Assembly: GCA_900547385.1 (NCBI GenBank) | Contig: URGQ01000069.1 | Span: forward strand, 1 to 5,885 | Reading direction: 5' to 3' | Length of the DNA stretch: 5,885 nucleotides | From: an uncultured Oscillospiraceae bacterium | GTDB lineage: Bacteria > Bacillota > Clostridia > Oscillospirales > Ruminococcaceae | Shown here: piece by piece, positions 1 through 5,305 of the stretch | How positions within the stretch are numbered: position 1 is the first letter of the stretch | Layout: every line of letters begins with the position of its first letter | Notes under the pieces: model-generated | What the model saw: only the letters and a program-made list of their open reading frames with translations | Told to the model about the DNA's origin: nothing | Databases searched by the model: none | Program-made: the position numbers and the translations under genes

Positions 1-31
1 CGGCGGCGCCGGAGTTTATGCAGGGGCCGGC

Positions 32-64
32 AAAAGTCCCCCAAAGCCGGATGGCTTTGGGGGA
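32..64 (-). terminator. Possible intrinsic terminator downstream of the DUF378 gene
   Basis: A perfect 12-bp stem (37-48 with 53-64) closes a 4-nt loop (49-52). Read on the minus strand, the stem is followed after two bases by four T residues (35-32). It lies about 150 nt beyond the stop codon of the DUF378 gene, with a cloverleaf repeat in between. The T tract is short, so this may instead be one more of the palindromes scattered through the window. Confidence 0.4.
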
Positions 65-107
65 TGGGGGTGTGGGCCGCGTAGGGGCTAGCAAAGGGGC
101 AGTGACG

Positions 108-196
108 GCGCCCGCAGGGCAAGCCGTCCTCTGTGGAGGACGGCTATGGGCGGCCGAAGGCCGCCACGGCGGCGGTGCCGCCGGCCCTGCGGGCGC
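108..196. repeat. Cloverleaf palindromic repeat, copy A
   Basis: A perfect 13-bp outer inverted repeat (108-120 with 184-196) encloses three hairpins. Hairpin 1 has a 10-bp stem (122-131/136-145) with a TGTG loop. Hairpin 2 has a 7-bp stem (149-155/159-165) with a GAA loop. Hairpin 3 has a 6-bp stem (168-173/177-182) with a GGT loop. Almost every base of the 89 is paired. It is a sequence relative of the element at 3481-3564. It starts 20 nt after the minus-strand DUF378 stop codon. It is not a tRNA: there is no anticodon arm, T-arm motif or CCA. Whether it acts as DNA or RNA cannot be told from the sequence. Confidence 0.8.
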
Positions 197-216
197 GGCC
201 CGGTTCCTGCTGCGGT

Positions 217-432
217 TCAGTGGCCGCGCTCGGGGGCGGGATCTTCCTCCCGGAAGAGGAGAGAGATGCACCAGATGCCGGCCAGCGCCACCAAAGTGTA
301 GATGATGCGGGCCACAATGCTGCCCTGCCCGCCGCAGATCCAGGCGACGGTATCAAAGCGGAAGAGGCCGATGCCGCCCCAATTGAGGGCGCCGATGATG
401 ACCAGCGCCAGAGAGATCTTATCCATGATCAT
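217..432 (-). CDS. DUF378 family small membrane protein
   Basis: A 71-residue protein with two predicted membrane helices (about residues 6-24 and 39-60) and a short charged tail ending in H. The first helix contains GALNWGGIGLF (residues 14-24), the hallmark of the DUF378 (YuzA-like) family. Family members are about 60-75 residues long, so this is full length. The family has no established biochemical function; an inner-membrane location is inferred from the helices. The start at 432 was chosen because AAAGGAG (450-444) lies 11 nt upstream. This spacing is slightly long, but the next ATG at 426 would be 17 nt away. The reading frame stays open much further upstream (to 864), but only across the opposite strand of the PHP gene, so no longer start is credible. 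It is divergent from the PHP gene, with a 146-bp shared intergenic region. Confidence 0.85.
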   Translation of the reverse strand: MIMDKISLALVIIGALNWGGIGLFRFDTVAWICGGQGSIVARIIYTLVALAGIWCISLLFREEDPAPERGH

Positions 433-517
433 GGGGAATAAAACTCCTTTCTTTGGCTCCGGATGGAGCATTTGGCAGTAGTTTGCCCGGCCGTGGGGCG
501 GATTATGCAGCGGGGGC

Positions 518-546
518 TGGTAATTGCGGCGGCGGGGTGCTATGAT
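518..546 (+). promoter_or_regulatory. Probable extended -10 promoter of the PHP gene
   Basis: TATGAT at 541-546 matches five of six bases of the sigma-A -10 box. It is preceded by TGC (538-540), giving an extended -10 element. The hexamer 17 bp upstream (518-523, TGGTAA) is a weak -35 match (3/6), which is compatible with an extended -10 promoter. Transcription would begin near 553, leaving a leader of about 25 nt before the GTG start. Confidence 0.45.
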
Positions 547-578
547 ATAGGACGAAACGCAAAGAGGGAGGGACCGGC

Positions 579-1379
579 GTGATTTTTGATAGCCATACGC
601 ACAGCCGCTTTTCGGCGGATAGCAAGGCGGAGCCGAGGGACATGATGGAAGCGGCGCTGAAGAAGGGACTGGCGGGCCTGTGCGTGACCGACCATTACGA
701 CTGCGATGAGATCCCAGCCTTTTGCACGCTGGAAAACCTGCGGGGTGCCAAGGCAGCGCTGGAACCGCTGCGGCAGGAATATGCCGGCCGGCTGGAGGTG
801 CTGCGGGGCGTGGAGCTGGCGCAGGGGGTGATGTGCCCCAACGAGGCACGGGAGGCGCTGGCACTGACCGACTATGATTATGTGCTGGGGAGCGTGCACG
901 CCGGGCGCTGGCGGGAGGACTACTACTGGATGGACTACCGGGACCCGCCCCACCCGCTGCCGGTGCTGATACGGGAATACTTTGAGAACTGCCTGGCGGT
1001 GGCCCGCTGGGACCAGGTGGACGCTCTGGCCCATCTGGGATACCTCAAGCGGTATGCGATCCGGGATGGGGTGACGCTGGACTATACCCCCTATGATGAC
1101 CTGATCGATGAAATTCTGCGCACGCTGATCGCGACCGGCAAGGCGCTGGAGGTAAATACCTCTGGCTTCCGCTATGGGCTGCCGGAGTGGATCCCTGGGA
1201 TTGAGATCTGGCGGCGGTACCGGGCGATGGGCGGTGAGCTGGTGACCATCGGCAGCGACGCCCACCGACCGGAGGACATTGGCGCGGGACACCGCGAGGC
1301 GCAGCGGATGCTGCGGGAGCTGGGCTTTACCCGGTTCTTCTATTTCCGCGCGAGGAAACCGGTGGCGGTGGAGCTGTAA
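579..1379 (+). CDS. PHP-domain phosphoesterase, histidinol-phosphatase (HisJ/HisK) type
   Basis: A 266-residue protein of the PHP (polymerase and histidinol phosphatase) superfamily, metal-dependent phosphoesterases with a TIM-barrel-like fold. The metal-binding motifs appear in order: DSHTH (residues 4-8), TDHYD (37-41), GVE (77-79), SVHAG (105-109), LAHLGYLKR (150-158), EVNTSG (191-196) and GSDAHRPEDIG (225-235). The set and the length (family about 250-280) fit HisJ/HisK-type histidinol-phosphatase, which converts L-histidinol phosphate to L-histidinol in histidine biosynthesis. No his genes adjoin it, so a different phosphate ester substrate is possible. The start is GTG at 579, with GGGAGGG (566-572) 6 nt upstream; the first conserved motif begins at residue 4, so there is no room for a later start. 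It appears monocistronic, and no clear terminator follows within 100 nt. Family assignment is firm; the substrate is inferred. Confidence 0.9.
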   Translation: MIFDSHTHSRFSADSKAEPRDMMEAALKKGLAGLCVTDHYDCDEIPAFCTLENLRGAKAALEPLRQEYAGRLEVLRGVELAQGVMCPNEAREALALTDYDYVLGSVHAGRWREDYYWMDYRDPPHPLPVLIREYFENCLAVARWDQVDALAHLGYLKRYAIRDGVTLDYTPYDDLIDEILRTLIATGKALEVNTSGFRYGLPEWIPGIEIWRRYRAMGGELVTIGSDAHRPEDIGAGHREAQRMLRELGFTRFFYFRARKPVAVEL

Positions 1380-1499
1380 GCGGAGGCGTGTGAGAAAGGC
1401 GGGAAAAAGATATTTATTTCAGGGCAAGATTGGGGGGCGCCTAAAGGCGTCGCGAAGATTTTGCAGGGTGCAAAGCCTGTACGGCCCGCCGCCGGGGCG

Positions 1500-1562
1500 T
1501 TCCTTTTGTGCGTACAAAAGGAATCAAAATACGGTCAAGGGGGACCGGGCTTCCCCCTTGAC
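1500..1562. repeat. Pair of adjacent perfect hairpins
   Basis: Two perfect stem-loops stand 10 nt apart. The first has 10-bp arms (1500-1509 with 1514-1523) and a GCGT loop. The second has 11-bp arms (1534-1544 with 1552-1562) and a 7-nt loop. Neither is followed by a T tract on either strand, so they do not look like intrinsic terminators. They lie about 120 nt beyond the PHP gene stop and could still affect its transcript end. Confidence 0.75.
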
Positions 1563-1591
1563 AAACCCCTTTGAAGCTTAGCTGTGCTGGA

Positions 1592-1633
1592 TACGGATTT
1601 AGATTTTTTTGGGGCGAAAAATCCAAATCTGTA
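1592..1633. repeat. AT-rich imperfect hairpin
   Basis: Arms 1592-1608 and 1617-1633 pair at 15 of 17 positions around an 8-nt loop. Both mismatches are transitions, which would leave G-U pairs in RNA from one strand and A-C mismatches from the other. Its AT richness sets it apart from the GC-rich palindromes around it. Confidence 0.6.
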
Positions 1634-1640
1634 CTGCGCA

Positions 1641-1713
1641 CAGATGCGCTCCAAAGGTAGCCGCGGGCGCATCTGCCCTATCCCCCACCCCCTTTCCCGA
1701 TGCGGGAAAGGGG
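1641..1713. repeat. Two further GC-rich inverted repeats
   Basis: Perfect 9-bp arms at 1641-1649 and 1667-1675 flank a 17-nt loop. Fourteen bases later there is a perfect 11-bp hairpin (1689-1699 with 1703-1713) with a 3-nt loop. No T tract follows on either strand. Confidence 0.65.
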
Positions 1714-1784
1714 CCCGGATGGGCGGGAAAGATTAGAACAGCAGTCTATCGCTCGGAATGAAATAGGGCTTACAGAGAGCCAAG

Positions 1785-1866
1785 CCGCTGACCCATGGTT
1801 ATGGTTAGCGGGGCTATCGGTCTGCACAGAATAGGAGGGCGTTCCCCTCCCCCGAAGCGGGGGAGG
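1785..1866. repeat. Two hairpins around the middle of the intergenic region
   Basis: An imperfect hairpin (1785-1796 with 1801-1811, one bulge and one wobble pair, GGTT loop) is followed by a perfect 9-bp hairpin (1846-1854 with 1858-1866, AAG loop). The second consists of C runs facing G runs and lies just after one copy of GGGCGTTCC (1837-1845). Confidence 0.6.
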
Positions 1867-1921
1867 TTGGGAGGGGGCAAATGCGCCTGCGGCACCTTAT
1901 AAGCACCGTTTAGCCCACGCT

Positions 1922-1944
1922 CCGGGACGGCGCAGCCGTTCCGG
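1922..1944. repeat. GC-rich hairpin
   Basis: Arms of 10 bp (1922-1931 with 1935-1944) pair with a single G-T/G-U position around a GCA triloop. It lies directly before a third GGGCGTTCC copy (1947-1955) and the branched palindrome at 1955-2048. Confidence 0.6.
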
Positions 1945-1954
1945 GCGGGCGTTC

Positions 1955-2048
1955 CGGTGCGTCGGGGTCTTGGGGTTTACCCCAAGTCGCTTTTGAATTG
2001 GGGCCCCCGCAAGGTCGTAAGACCTTGTGGGGAGAGGAGGGCGCACCG
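1955..2048. repeat. Branched palindrome with two internal hairpins
   Basis: An outer stem (1955-1963 with 2040-2048; seven perfect pairs plus a wobble and a C-G pair) encloses two hairpins. One has 7-bp arms (1969-1975/1980-1986) and a TTTA loop. The other has 12-bp arms (2005-2016/2021-2032) with one G-U-type position and a GTAA loop. The outer stem is short for its 94-nt span, so the branched fold is less certain than the individual hairpins. Confidence 0.45.
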
Positions 2049-2196
2049 CAGCGGGGAGGGCTGCCCGAACCAAGGCGTAGGGTCAGCTCGACTTAAGCGG
2101 AGGTTGCGCCCGACGAGGCGATCCAAAAGTGCCACCCCGGCGGTAGCCGTACAGATTATGCCTTTGCGAAAACCCGCACCCACTATATCCAACCAT

Positions 2197-2232
2197 AAAA
2201 ACCCCGCCCGAAGCTTTTGTGGCCCCGGGCGG
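2197..2232 (-). terminator. Intrinsic terminator of the 3D-domain gene
   Basis: Read on the minus strand, an 11-bp stem (2232-2222 with 2214-2204, containing two G-U pairs) closes a 7-nt loop (2221-2215). GG and then five T residues (2201-2197) follow. It lies 38 nt beyond the stop codon of the 3D-domain gene, a normal placement for its Rho-independent terminator. Confidence 0.85.
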
Positions 2233-2270
2233 TAAACTTGATGCTTGTTTTATTGTTTTAGGATATCCCT

Positions 2271-3359
2271 TTAGTAGTACAGCGTCCCGTTGCCCCACTC
2301 CAGCACATAAATATCCACCGTGCGCAGGCTGTTCAGAGCGCTTTCCCGGTAGGTCTCATAGAACAGGTCTACATCCACCCCCACCTCGCCGGAAATAAAG
2401 CCGCCGGTATCGCTGGCAAGAGCATAGCCGTAAACAAAGCTGCCATCGCTGCTGCGGATATACAGCTTGGTGCCGTAGGGATACTCATTGGGATCAACGG
2501 CAATGGTGCCGTAATAGCAGTATCCGCCGCTGCTGCCGTAGCTGTTCTCCCCGGCGGAATAGCCGGTCGCCTTTTGGCCGGTTTTTACCTTCTCATAGCT
2601 CACCGGGATGCCATTGGCGTCCAGCGGGTATTGGTCGCTCCAGTCCAGCCGGGAGATCGCCGCGCCTCGCTGGCCTTCTATCACCAGGGCGCTGCGGGGG
2701 GCCGTCACCTCCTTGGTGCTCACCAATTCCCGAGAAATCAGGGTGTCCCCGCTCCACAGCTCCTCGTAGGTGTTTTCGGCCAGTCCGTTGGTCCCTTCGG
2801 TAATCAACATACTGCGGCCATTGCGCAGCAGGCTGCTGGATTTATAGACGGTGTCGCAGGGGATCGCCACCTGCTCCTTTACTACCTTCTTTTCCACCCG
2901 CCGCACGGTAATGACATCACCATCCTCCAGCAGGGCGGAAAGTTCCTTATCGCAATAGTCGTTTTCCCCCAGCGTGATGCTGTTCTGCTCCAGCAGCTCC
3001 GCTACGGTGCCGCCGGTCACGGTGCAGGGGGTCTCGCGGCCATCGGCCACCAGTGTAACCGAAACCCCGCGGCTGATGCTGACCCGGCTGTAAACCAGGG
3101 CGGTCTCCCGGGTGGTAACGGTATCATTTTCCTTCAGTGTGATTCCGGCACGGGAAAGCGCCTGCTCGGTGGGATCGCTGCGCAGCGCCAGGGTCACACC
3201 GGTCTCCGCCCCGTCGGCAATGTAAAGAATCTTGACATTTTCGGCCACAGCCCACAGCGACAAACCAACCGCCACTGCCAGCCCCGCTGCGGTAAATGTC
3301 CGACCCCGCAGCAGTTTCCCGGCGCGATGGAACCATGCGCCGAGCTTAAATTTACTCAT
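2271..3359 (-). CDS. Membrane-anchored G5/3D-domain cell-wall protein (YabE/Rpf-like)
   Basis: A 362-residue protein. A basic N-terminus (1-21) precedes one hydrophobic segment (about 22-38), an uncleaved anchor or signal. Ubiquitin-like DUF348 units follow at about 42-85 and 93-150, then a G5-like region (about 155-228). A C-terminal 3D domain (about 263-353) carries VDP (288-290), YGTKLY (295-300), ASDTGG (315-320) and VDVD (328-331), which supply its conserved aspartates. This layout matches YabE and related Firmicutes Rpf/Sps proteins, which are thought to cleave peptidoglycan (lytic-transglycosylase-like, as in MltA) outside the membrane. The start at 3359 is fixed by AAAGGAG 7 nt upstream; a TTG at 3380 would put that site inside the gene. 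It has its own sigma-A promoter and terminator, so it is monocistronic. Enzyme activity is inferred from the family. Confidence 0.9.
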   Translation of the reverse strand: MSKFKLGAWFHRAGKLLRGRTFTAAGLAVAVGLSLWAVAENVKILYIADGAETGVTLALRSDPTEQALSRAGITLKENDTVTTRETALVYSRVSISRGVSVTLVADGRETPCTVTGGTVAELLEQNSITLGENDYCDKELSALLEDGDVITVRRVEKKVVKEQVAIPCDTVYKSSSLLRNGRSMLITEGTNGLAENTYEELWSGDTLISRELVSTKEVTAPRSALVIEGQRGAAISRLDWSDQYPLDANGIPVSYEKVKTGQKATGYSAGENSYGSSGGYCYYGTIAVDPNEYPYGTKLYIRSSDGSFVYGYALASDTGGFISGEVGVDVDLFYETYRESALNSLRTVDIYVLEWGNGTLYY

Positions 3360-3366
3360 CAAATTT

Positions 3367-3373
3367 CTCCTTT
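3367..3373 (-). promoter_or_regulatory. Ribosome binding site deciding the 3D-domain gene start
   Basis: AAAGGAG on the minus strand lies 7 nt before the ATG at 3359. This selects that ATG over the in-frame TTG at 3380. Confidence 0.85.
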
Positions 3374-3391
3374 GGATCAAGTTCGGGTTGC

Positions 3392-3420
3392 ATTATACAT
3401 GGTTTTCGCCACTTTGTCAA
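3392..3420 (-). promoter_or_regulatory. Consensus sigma-A promoter of the 3D-domain gene
   Basis: On the minus strand TTGACA (3420-3415) and TATAAT (3397-3392) are separated by exactly 17 bp. All twelve consensus bases and the optimal spacer are present. Transcription should start near 3385, giving a leader of about 25 nt that contains the ribosome binding site. A match this complete predicts strong vegetative expression unless a repressor acts. No obvious operator palindrome overlaps it. Confidence 0.92.
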
Positions 3421-3480
3421 ATCCCGTATCGTTTTCTTGTGGAAAGCTAACAAATTATCGGGCTTCTACAGAGGGCCAGC

Positions 3481-3564
3481 GGCCCGCAGGGCAAGCCGTC
3501 CTGCGGACGGCTTTGGCGGGGCTCCGCCCCGCCTACGGCGGCGGAGCCGCCGGCCCTGCGGGCC
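3481..3564. repeat. Cloverleaf palindromic repeat, copy B
   Basis: A perfect 12-bp outer stem (3481-3492 with 3553-3564) encloses three perfect hairpins: 3493-3501/3505-3513 (TGC loop), 3515-3522/3526-3533 (TCC loop) and 3537-3542/3546-3551 (GGA loop). The first 20 bases from 3483 are identical to copy A from 111. The 29 bases from 3535 match copy A from 166 at all but one position, which lies in a loop. The middle hairpin differs in both arms yet still pairs perfectly, and hairpin 1 is shorter by matched bases on both arms. It lies in the spacer between spoVAE and the 3D-domain gene. Confidence 0.85.
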
Positions 3565-3659
3565 CGCCCTCCGCCAGCTTTCCTCCGGCCGCTCATCCCC
3601 GGCTTCCGCCCGGCTCCCTGCCCGCTCTCTCAGCTCCCCTCAGCAGCTTTTAGGGCCCA
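3565..3659. other. Spacer between two cloverleaf repeats
   Basis: About 95 bases, pyrimidine-rich on the plus strand, with no gene, promoter or T-tract terminator that I can see. Stop codons interrupt the minus-strand frame I translated. It belongs to the 3' region after spoVAE. Confidence 0.5.
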
Positions 3660-3736
3660 GCGGCGGAGCGTTTCGGCTGCGCCGAAACCCGCAAGCTGCG
3701 CTTGCGGCACCCGCCCCAGGCGGGCGGCTCCGCCGC
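3660..3736. repeat. Cloverleaf palindromic element, copy D (unrelated sequence)
   Basis: A perfect 10-bp outer stem (3660-3669 with 3727-3736) encloses three perfect hairpins, all with 3-nt loops: 3670-3677/3681-3688, 3689-3696/3700-3707 and 3710-3715/3719-3724. The three hairpins almost abut. The stem sequences differ from copies A and B, but the architecture is the same. It begins 17 nt after the spoVAE stop codon on the minus strand. No T tract follows, so it is not a standard intrinsic terminator, though it may still protect or define the spoVA mRNA 3' end. Confidence 0.8.
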
Positions 3737-3753
3737 CCCCGCCAGCTCTCCCC

Positions 3754-4122
3754 TCAGCACTGGTCCTTGGAGCGGAAAATCAGCGCCGCCAGCACCGAGA
3801 AGAGGATGGCCGCCGCAATACCGGCCGCCCCCTTTTGCAGTCCGCCCACCAGCGCTCCCAGCAGGCCCTGCTCGGCCACCGCTTCCTTCACCCCGCGGGC
3901 CAGCAGACTGCCAAAGCCGGTCAGCGGCACCGTTGCCCCTGCCCCGGCAAAATCGATTAGGGGCTGGTACCAACCCAGCGCCCCCAGCAGCACCCCGGCC
4001 ACCACATAGCCGGAAAGGATCCGAGCCGGGGTCAGCTTGGTGCGGTCAATGAGCACCTGCCCGATAAGGCAGAACGCCCCGCCCACCAGAAATGCGTATA
4101 AATACGGCAAAATAGCTTGCAT
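3754..4122 (-). CDS. spoVAE: Stage V sporulation protein AE (SpoVAE/SpoVAEb)
   Basis: A 122-residue integral membrane protein of the SpoVAC/SpoVAEB family. Hydrophobic segments lie at about 5-25, 35-52, 58-75 and 86-116. The family signature GWYQ (50-53) followed by AGAGATVPLTGF (59-70) closely parallels the same region of SpoVAC encoded upstream, showing that the two are paralogues. It is a component of the spore inner-membrane SpoVA complex that imports Ca-dipicolinate during sporulation and releases it during germination. The start at 4122 follows AAAGGAGGA (4139-4131) with 9 nt spacing, and the spoVAD stop is 26 nt upstream, so the two are cotranscribed. The length (usual 115-125) is complete. 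It is the last gene of the operon; two cloverleaf palindromes follow it. Confidence 0.95.
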   Translation of the reverse strand: MQAILPYLYAFLVGGAFCLIGQVLIDRTKLTPARILSGYVVAGVLLGALGWYQPLIDFAGAGATVPLTGFGSLLARGVKEAVAEQGLLGALVGGLQKGAAGIAAAILFSVLAALIFRSKDQC

Positions 4123-4148
4123 TGTTCTTGTCCTCCTTTGGCGGAACT

Positions 4149-5171
4149 TTAAGATAACGGTTCTCCGGCCGCCGTCAGGTGCAGCAGGTGCGCCACCCCC
4201 GGGATGGATTCCCCCTGCTGGCACGCCGTGGGGGACATCAGCGCCCCGGTGGCCATAAACAGAATATTTTTGTACTCTCCGCGCTGCATGGCCGGCAAAA
4301 AATGAGCGCACATTACCGCGGCACTGCATCCGCACCCGGAGGCCCCGGCATCCACCTTTTGGCCCTTCCGGTCGTACAGCATCAGCCCGCAGTCGGTATA
4401 GCGCGGCCGCAGGTCGCAGCCCTCTTCCGCCGCCAGCCGCACCAGCAGGTCGCTGCCCACCTGCGCCAGGTCCCCGGTGATGATCTTATCATAGTCAGCG
4501 GGGCCGGTGCCGGTATCGGCAAAGTACTGCCGCAGGGTATCCCAGGCGGCGGGGGCCATGGCAGCCCCCATGTTATTCAGGTCGGTGACCCCCAGGTCCA
4601 CCACCCGGCCAATGCAGACTTCCTCGATGTGAATGCTCCCCTGCTTTCCAACCAAAGCCGCCCCGGAGGCCGTAGCGGTGTGCTGGGCCGTCGGGGTCCT
4701 CACCCCGCCGTAATTGAGGGGAAAGCGGAACTGCCGCTCGCTGGAGCAGAAGTGGGAGGAGGTAACCGCCAGAGCCTTCTCCGCGGCGCCGCTTTCCACC
4801 AAAAGCGCCGCCAAAGTTAAACTTTCTGCCATGGTGCTGCACGCCCCGTACAGCCCTAAAAACGGTCTTTCCAGCTCCCGGACGGCATAAGCCGAGGCTA
4901 TGCACTGGTTGAGGAGATCTCCTCCCAGCACCACATCCACCTGCTCCGGGGCCGTCTGCCCCTTTTGCAGCGCCAATTCCATGGCCAGCTGCTGCATTTT
5001 GGTTTCGGCCTTTTCCCAGCTCTTTTCGCCAAAGCTGCTGTCCTCCACCGTCCGGTCAAATTCCGCGCCCAGCGGGCCCTCCTGCTCCAGGCGGCTGCCC
5101 ACCGCCGCCACTGCCGCTATCGCGGATGCTCTCTCCAGCCGGATGGTCCCGGCACCCATTCGTCTTGCCAT
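4149..5171 (-). CDS. spoVAD: Stage V sporulation protein AD, dipicolinate-binding
   Basis: A 340-residue soluble protein (family about 335-340) with the thiolase-like fold of SpoVAD, the subunit of the SpoVA channel that binds dipicolinic acid on the spore inner membrane. Recognisable blocks are GGDLLNQC (83-90), GACSTM (109-114, with Cys111 at the thiolase nucleophile position), NYGGVRTPTAQ (153-163), ITGDLAQVGSDLL (231-243), DCGLMLYD (260-267), SGCGCSA (278-284), MATGALMSP (306-314) and IPGVAH (323-328). The N-terminus MARRMGAGTI is typical of the family. The start at 5171 has GGGAGGA (5184-5178) about 7 nt upstream; longer in-frame extensions run into the palindromic spacer and lack family similarity. 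The gene lies 134 nt after spoVAC, unusually far for this operon because a palindromic element occupies the gap, and 26 nt before spoVAE. Confidence 0.97.
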   Translation of the reverse strand: MARRMGAGTIRLERASAIAAVAAVGSRLEQEGPLGAEFDRTVEDSSFGEKSWEKAETKMQQLAMELALQKGQTAPEQVDVVLGGDLLNQCIASAYAVRELERPFLGLYGACSTMAESLTLAALLVESGAAEKALAVTSSHFCSSERQFRFPLNYGGVRTPTAQHTATASGAALVGKQGSIHIEEVCIGRVVDLGVTDLNNMGAAMAPAAWDTLRQYFADTGTGPADYDKIITGDLAQVGSDLLVRLAAEEGCDLRPRYTDCGLMLYDRKGQKVDAGASGCGCSAAVMCAHFLPAMQRGEYKNILFMATGALMSPTACQQGESIPGVAHLLHLTAAGEPLS

Positions 5172-5177
5172 TGGTTT

Positions 5178-5184
5178 TCCTCCC
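5178..5184 (-). promoter_or_regulatory. Ribosome binding site deciding the spoVAD start
   Basis: GGGAGGA on the minus strand lies about 7 nt before the ATG at 5171. This rules out in-frame starts further upstream, such as the ATG inside the binding-site region at 5186. Confidence 0.85.
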
Positions 5185-5215
5185 ATTTTCGCTTTTCTGC
5201 TCACCGCGAGCTTAC

Positions 5216-5283
5216 CGGGCGGCCCTGCAGGGGCGCGCAGCGCCCCATAGCCGGCCCCCCTTTCGGGGGGGCGGGGCCGCCCG
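5216..5283. repeat. Branched palindrome between spoVAC and spoVAD (copy C, two hairpins)
   Basis: A perfect 10-bp outer stem (5216-5225 with 5274-5283) encloses two hairpins: 5230-5236/5240-5246 (GCA loop) and a C-run/G-run stem 5254-5260/5266-5272 (5-nt loop). On the minus strand the linker between the hairpins reads GGCTATGG, as in copy A on the plus strand at 142-149. It begins 22 nt after the spoVAC stop codon and fills most of the spacer. There is no T tract, so readthrough into spoVAD is expected, but it could set the ratio of the two proteins. Confidence 0.7.
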
Positions 5284-5305
5284 TATCCCGCGCCCGGCAC
5301 CGGGT

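Larger units (their letters stand above)
1380..2196. other. Gene-free, palindrome-rich intergenic region
   Basis: About 800 bases lie between the plus-strand PHP gene and the terminator of the minus-strand 3D-domain gene. I find no credible coding sequence: the open frames are short, lack ribosome binding sites and run through both arms of hairpins. At least nine strong inverted repeats occur between 1500 and 2048, listed separately. The 9-mer GGGCGTTCC occurs three times (1495, 1837, 1947). The rest (1380-1499 and 2049-2196) shows no recognisable feature apart from a small imperfect hairpin at 1436-1451. The region could be layered intergenic repeats, a structured RNA or a decayed mobile element; the sequence alone does not decide. 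Confidence 0.6.

Noticed and set aside
108..196. tRNA or tRNA-like gene suggested by the cloverleaf shape and size
   Set aside because: The outer stem is too long, inner loops are 3-4 nt, and there is no anticodon loop, T-arm consensus or CCA end.
540..1292. 250-codon minus-strand open frame
   Set aside because: It is the antisense shadow of the PHP gene, whose motifs on the plus strand are unambiguous.
1441..1641. 66-codon minus-strand open frame in the intergenic region
   Set aside because: It runs through both arms of the hairpins at 1500-1562 and lacks a ribosome binding site or family features. More likely a chance frame in a repeat.
1500..2048. CRISPR array
   Set aside because: The hairpins differ in sequence and spacing; there are no regular direct repeats or spacers and no cas genes.
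1977..2192. 71-codon minus-strand open frame
   Set aside because: It spans the hairpin at 2005-2032, has no convincing ribosome binding site and no recognisable domain.
2574..3653. 359-codon plus-strand open frame
   Set aside because: It lies antisense over the 3D-domain gene, its promoter and copy B. It has no ribosome binding site or recognisable domain, while the opposite strand has clear domains, promoter and terminator.
3660..3736. Intrinsic terminator of the spoVA operon
   Set aside because: The structure is strong, but no T tract follows on the minus strand, so it does not meet the usual definition.
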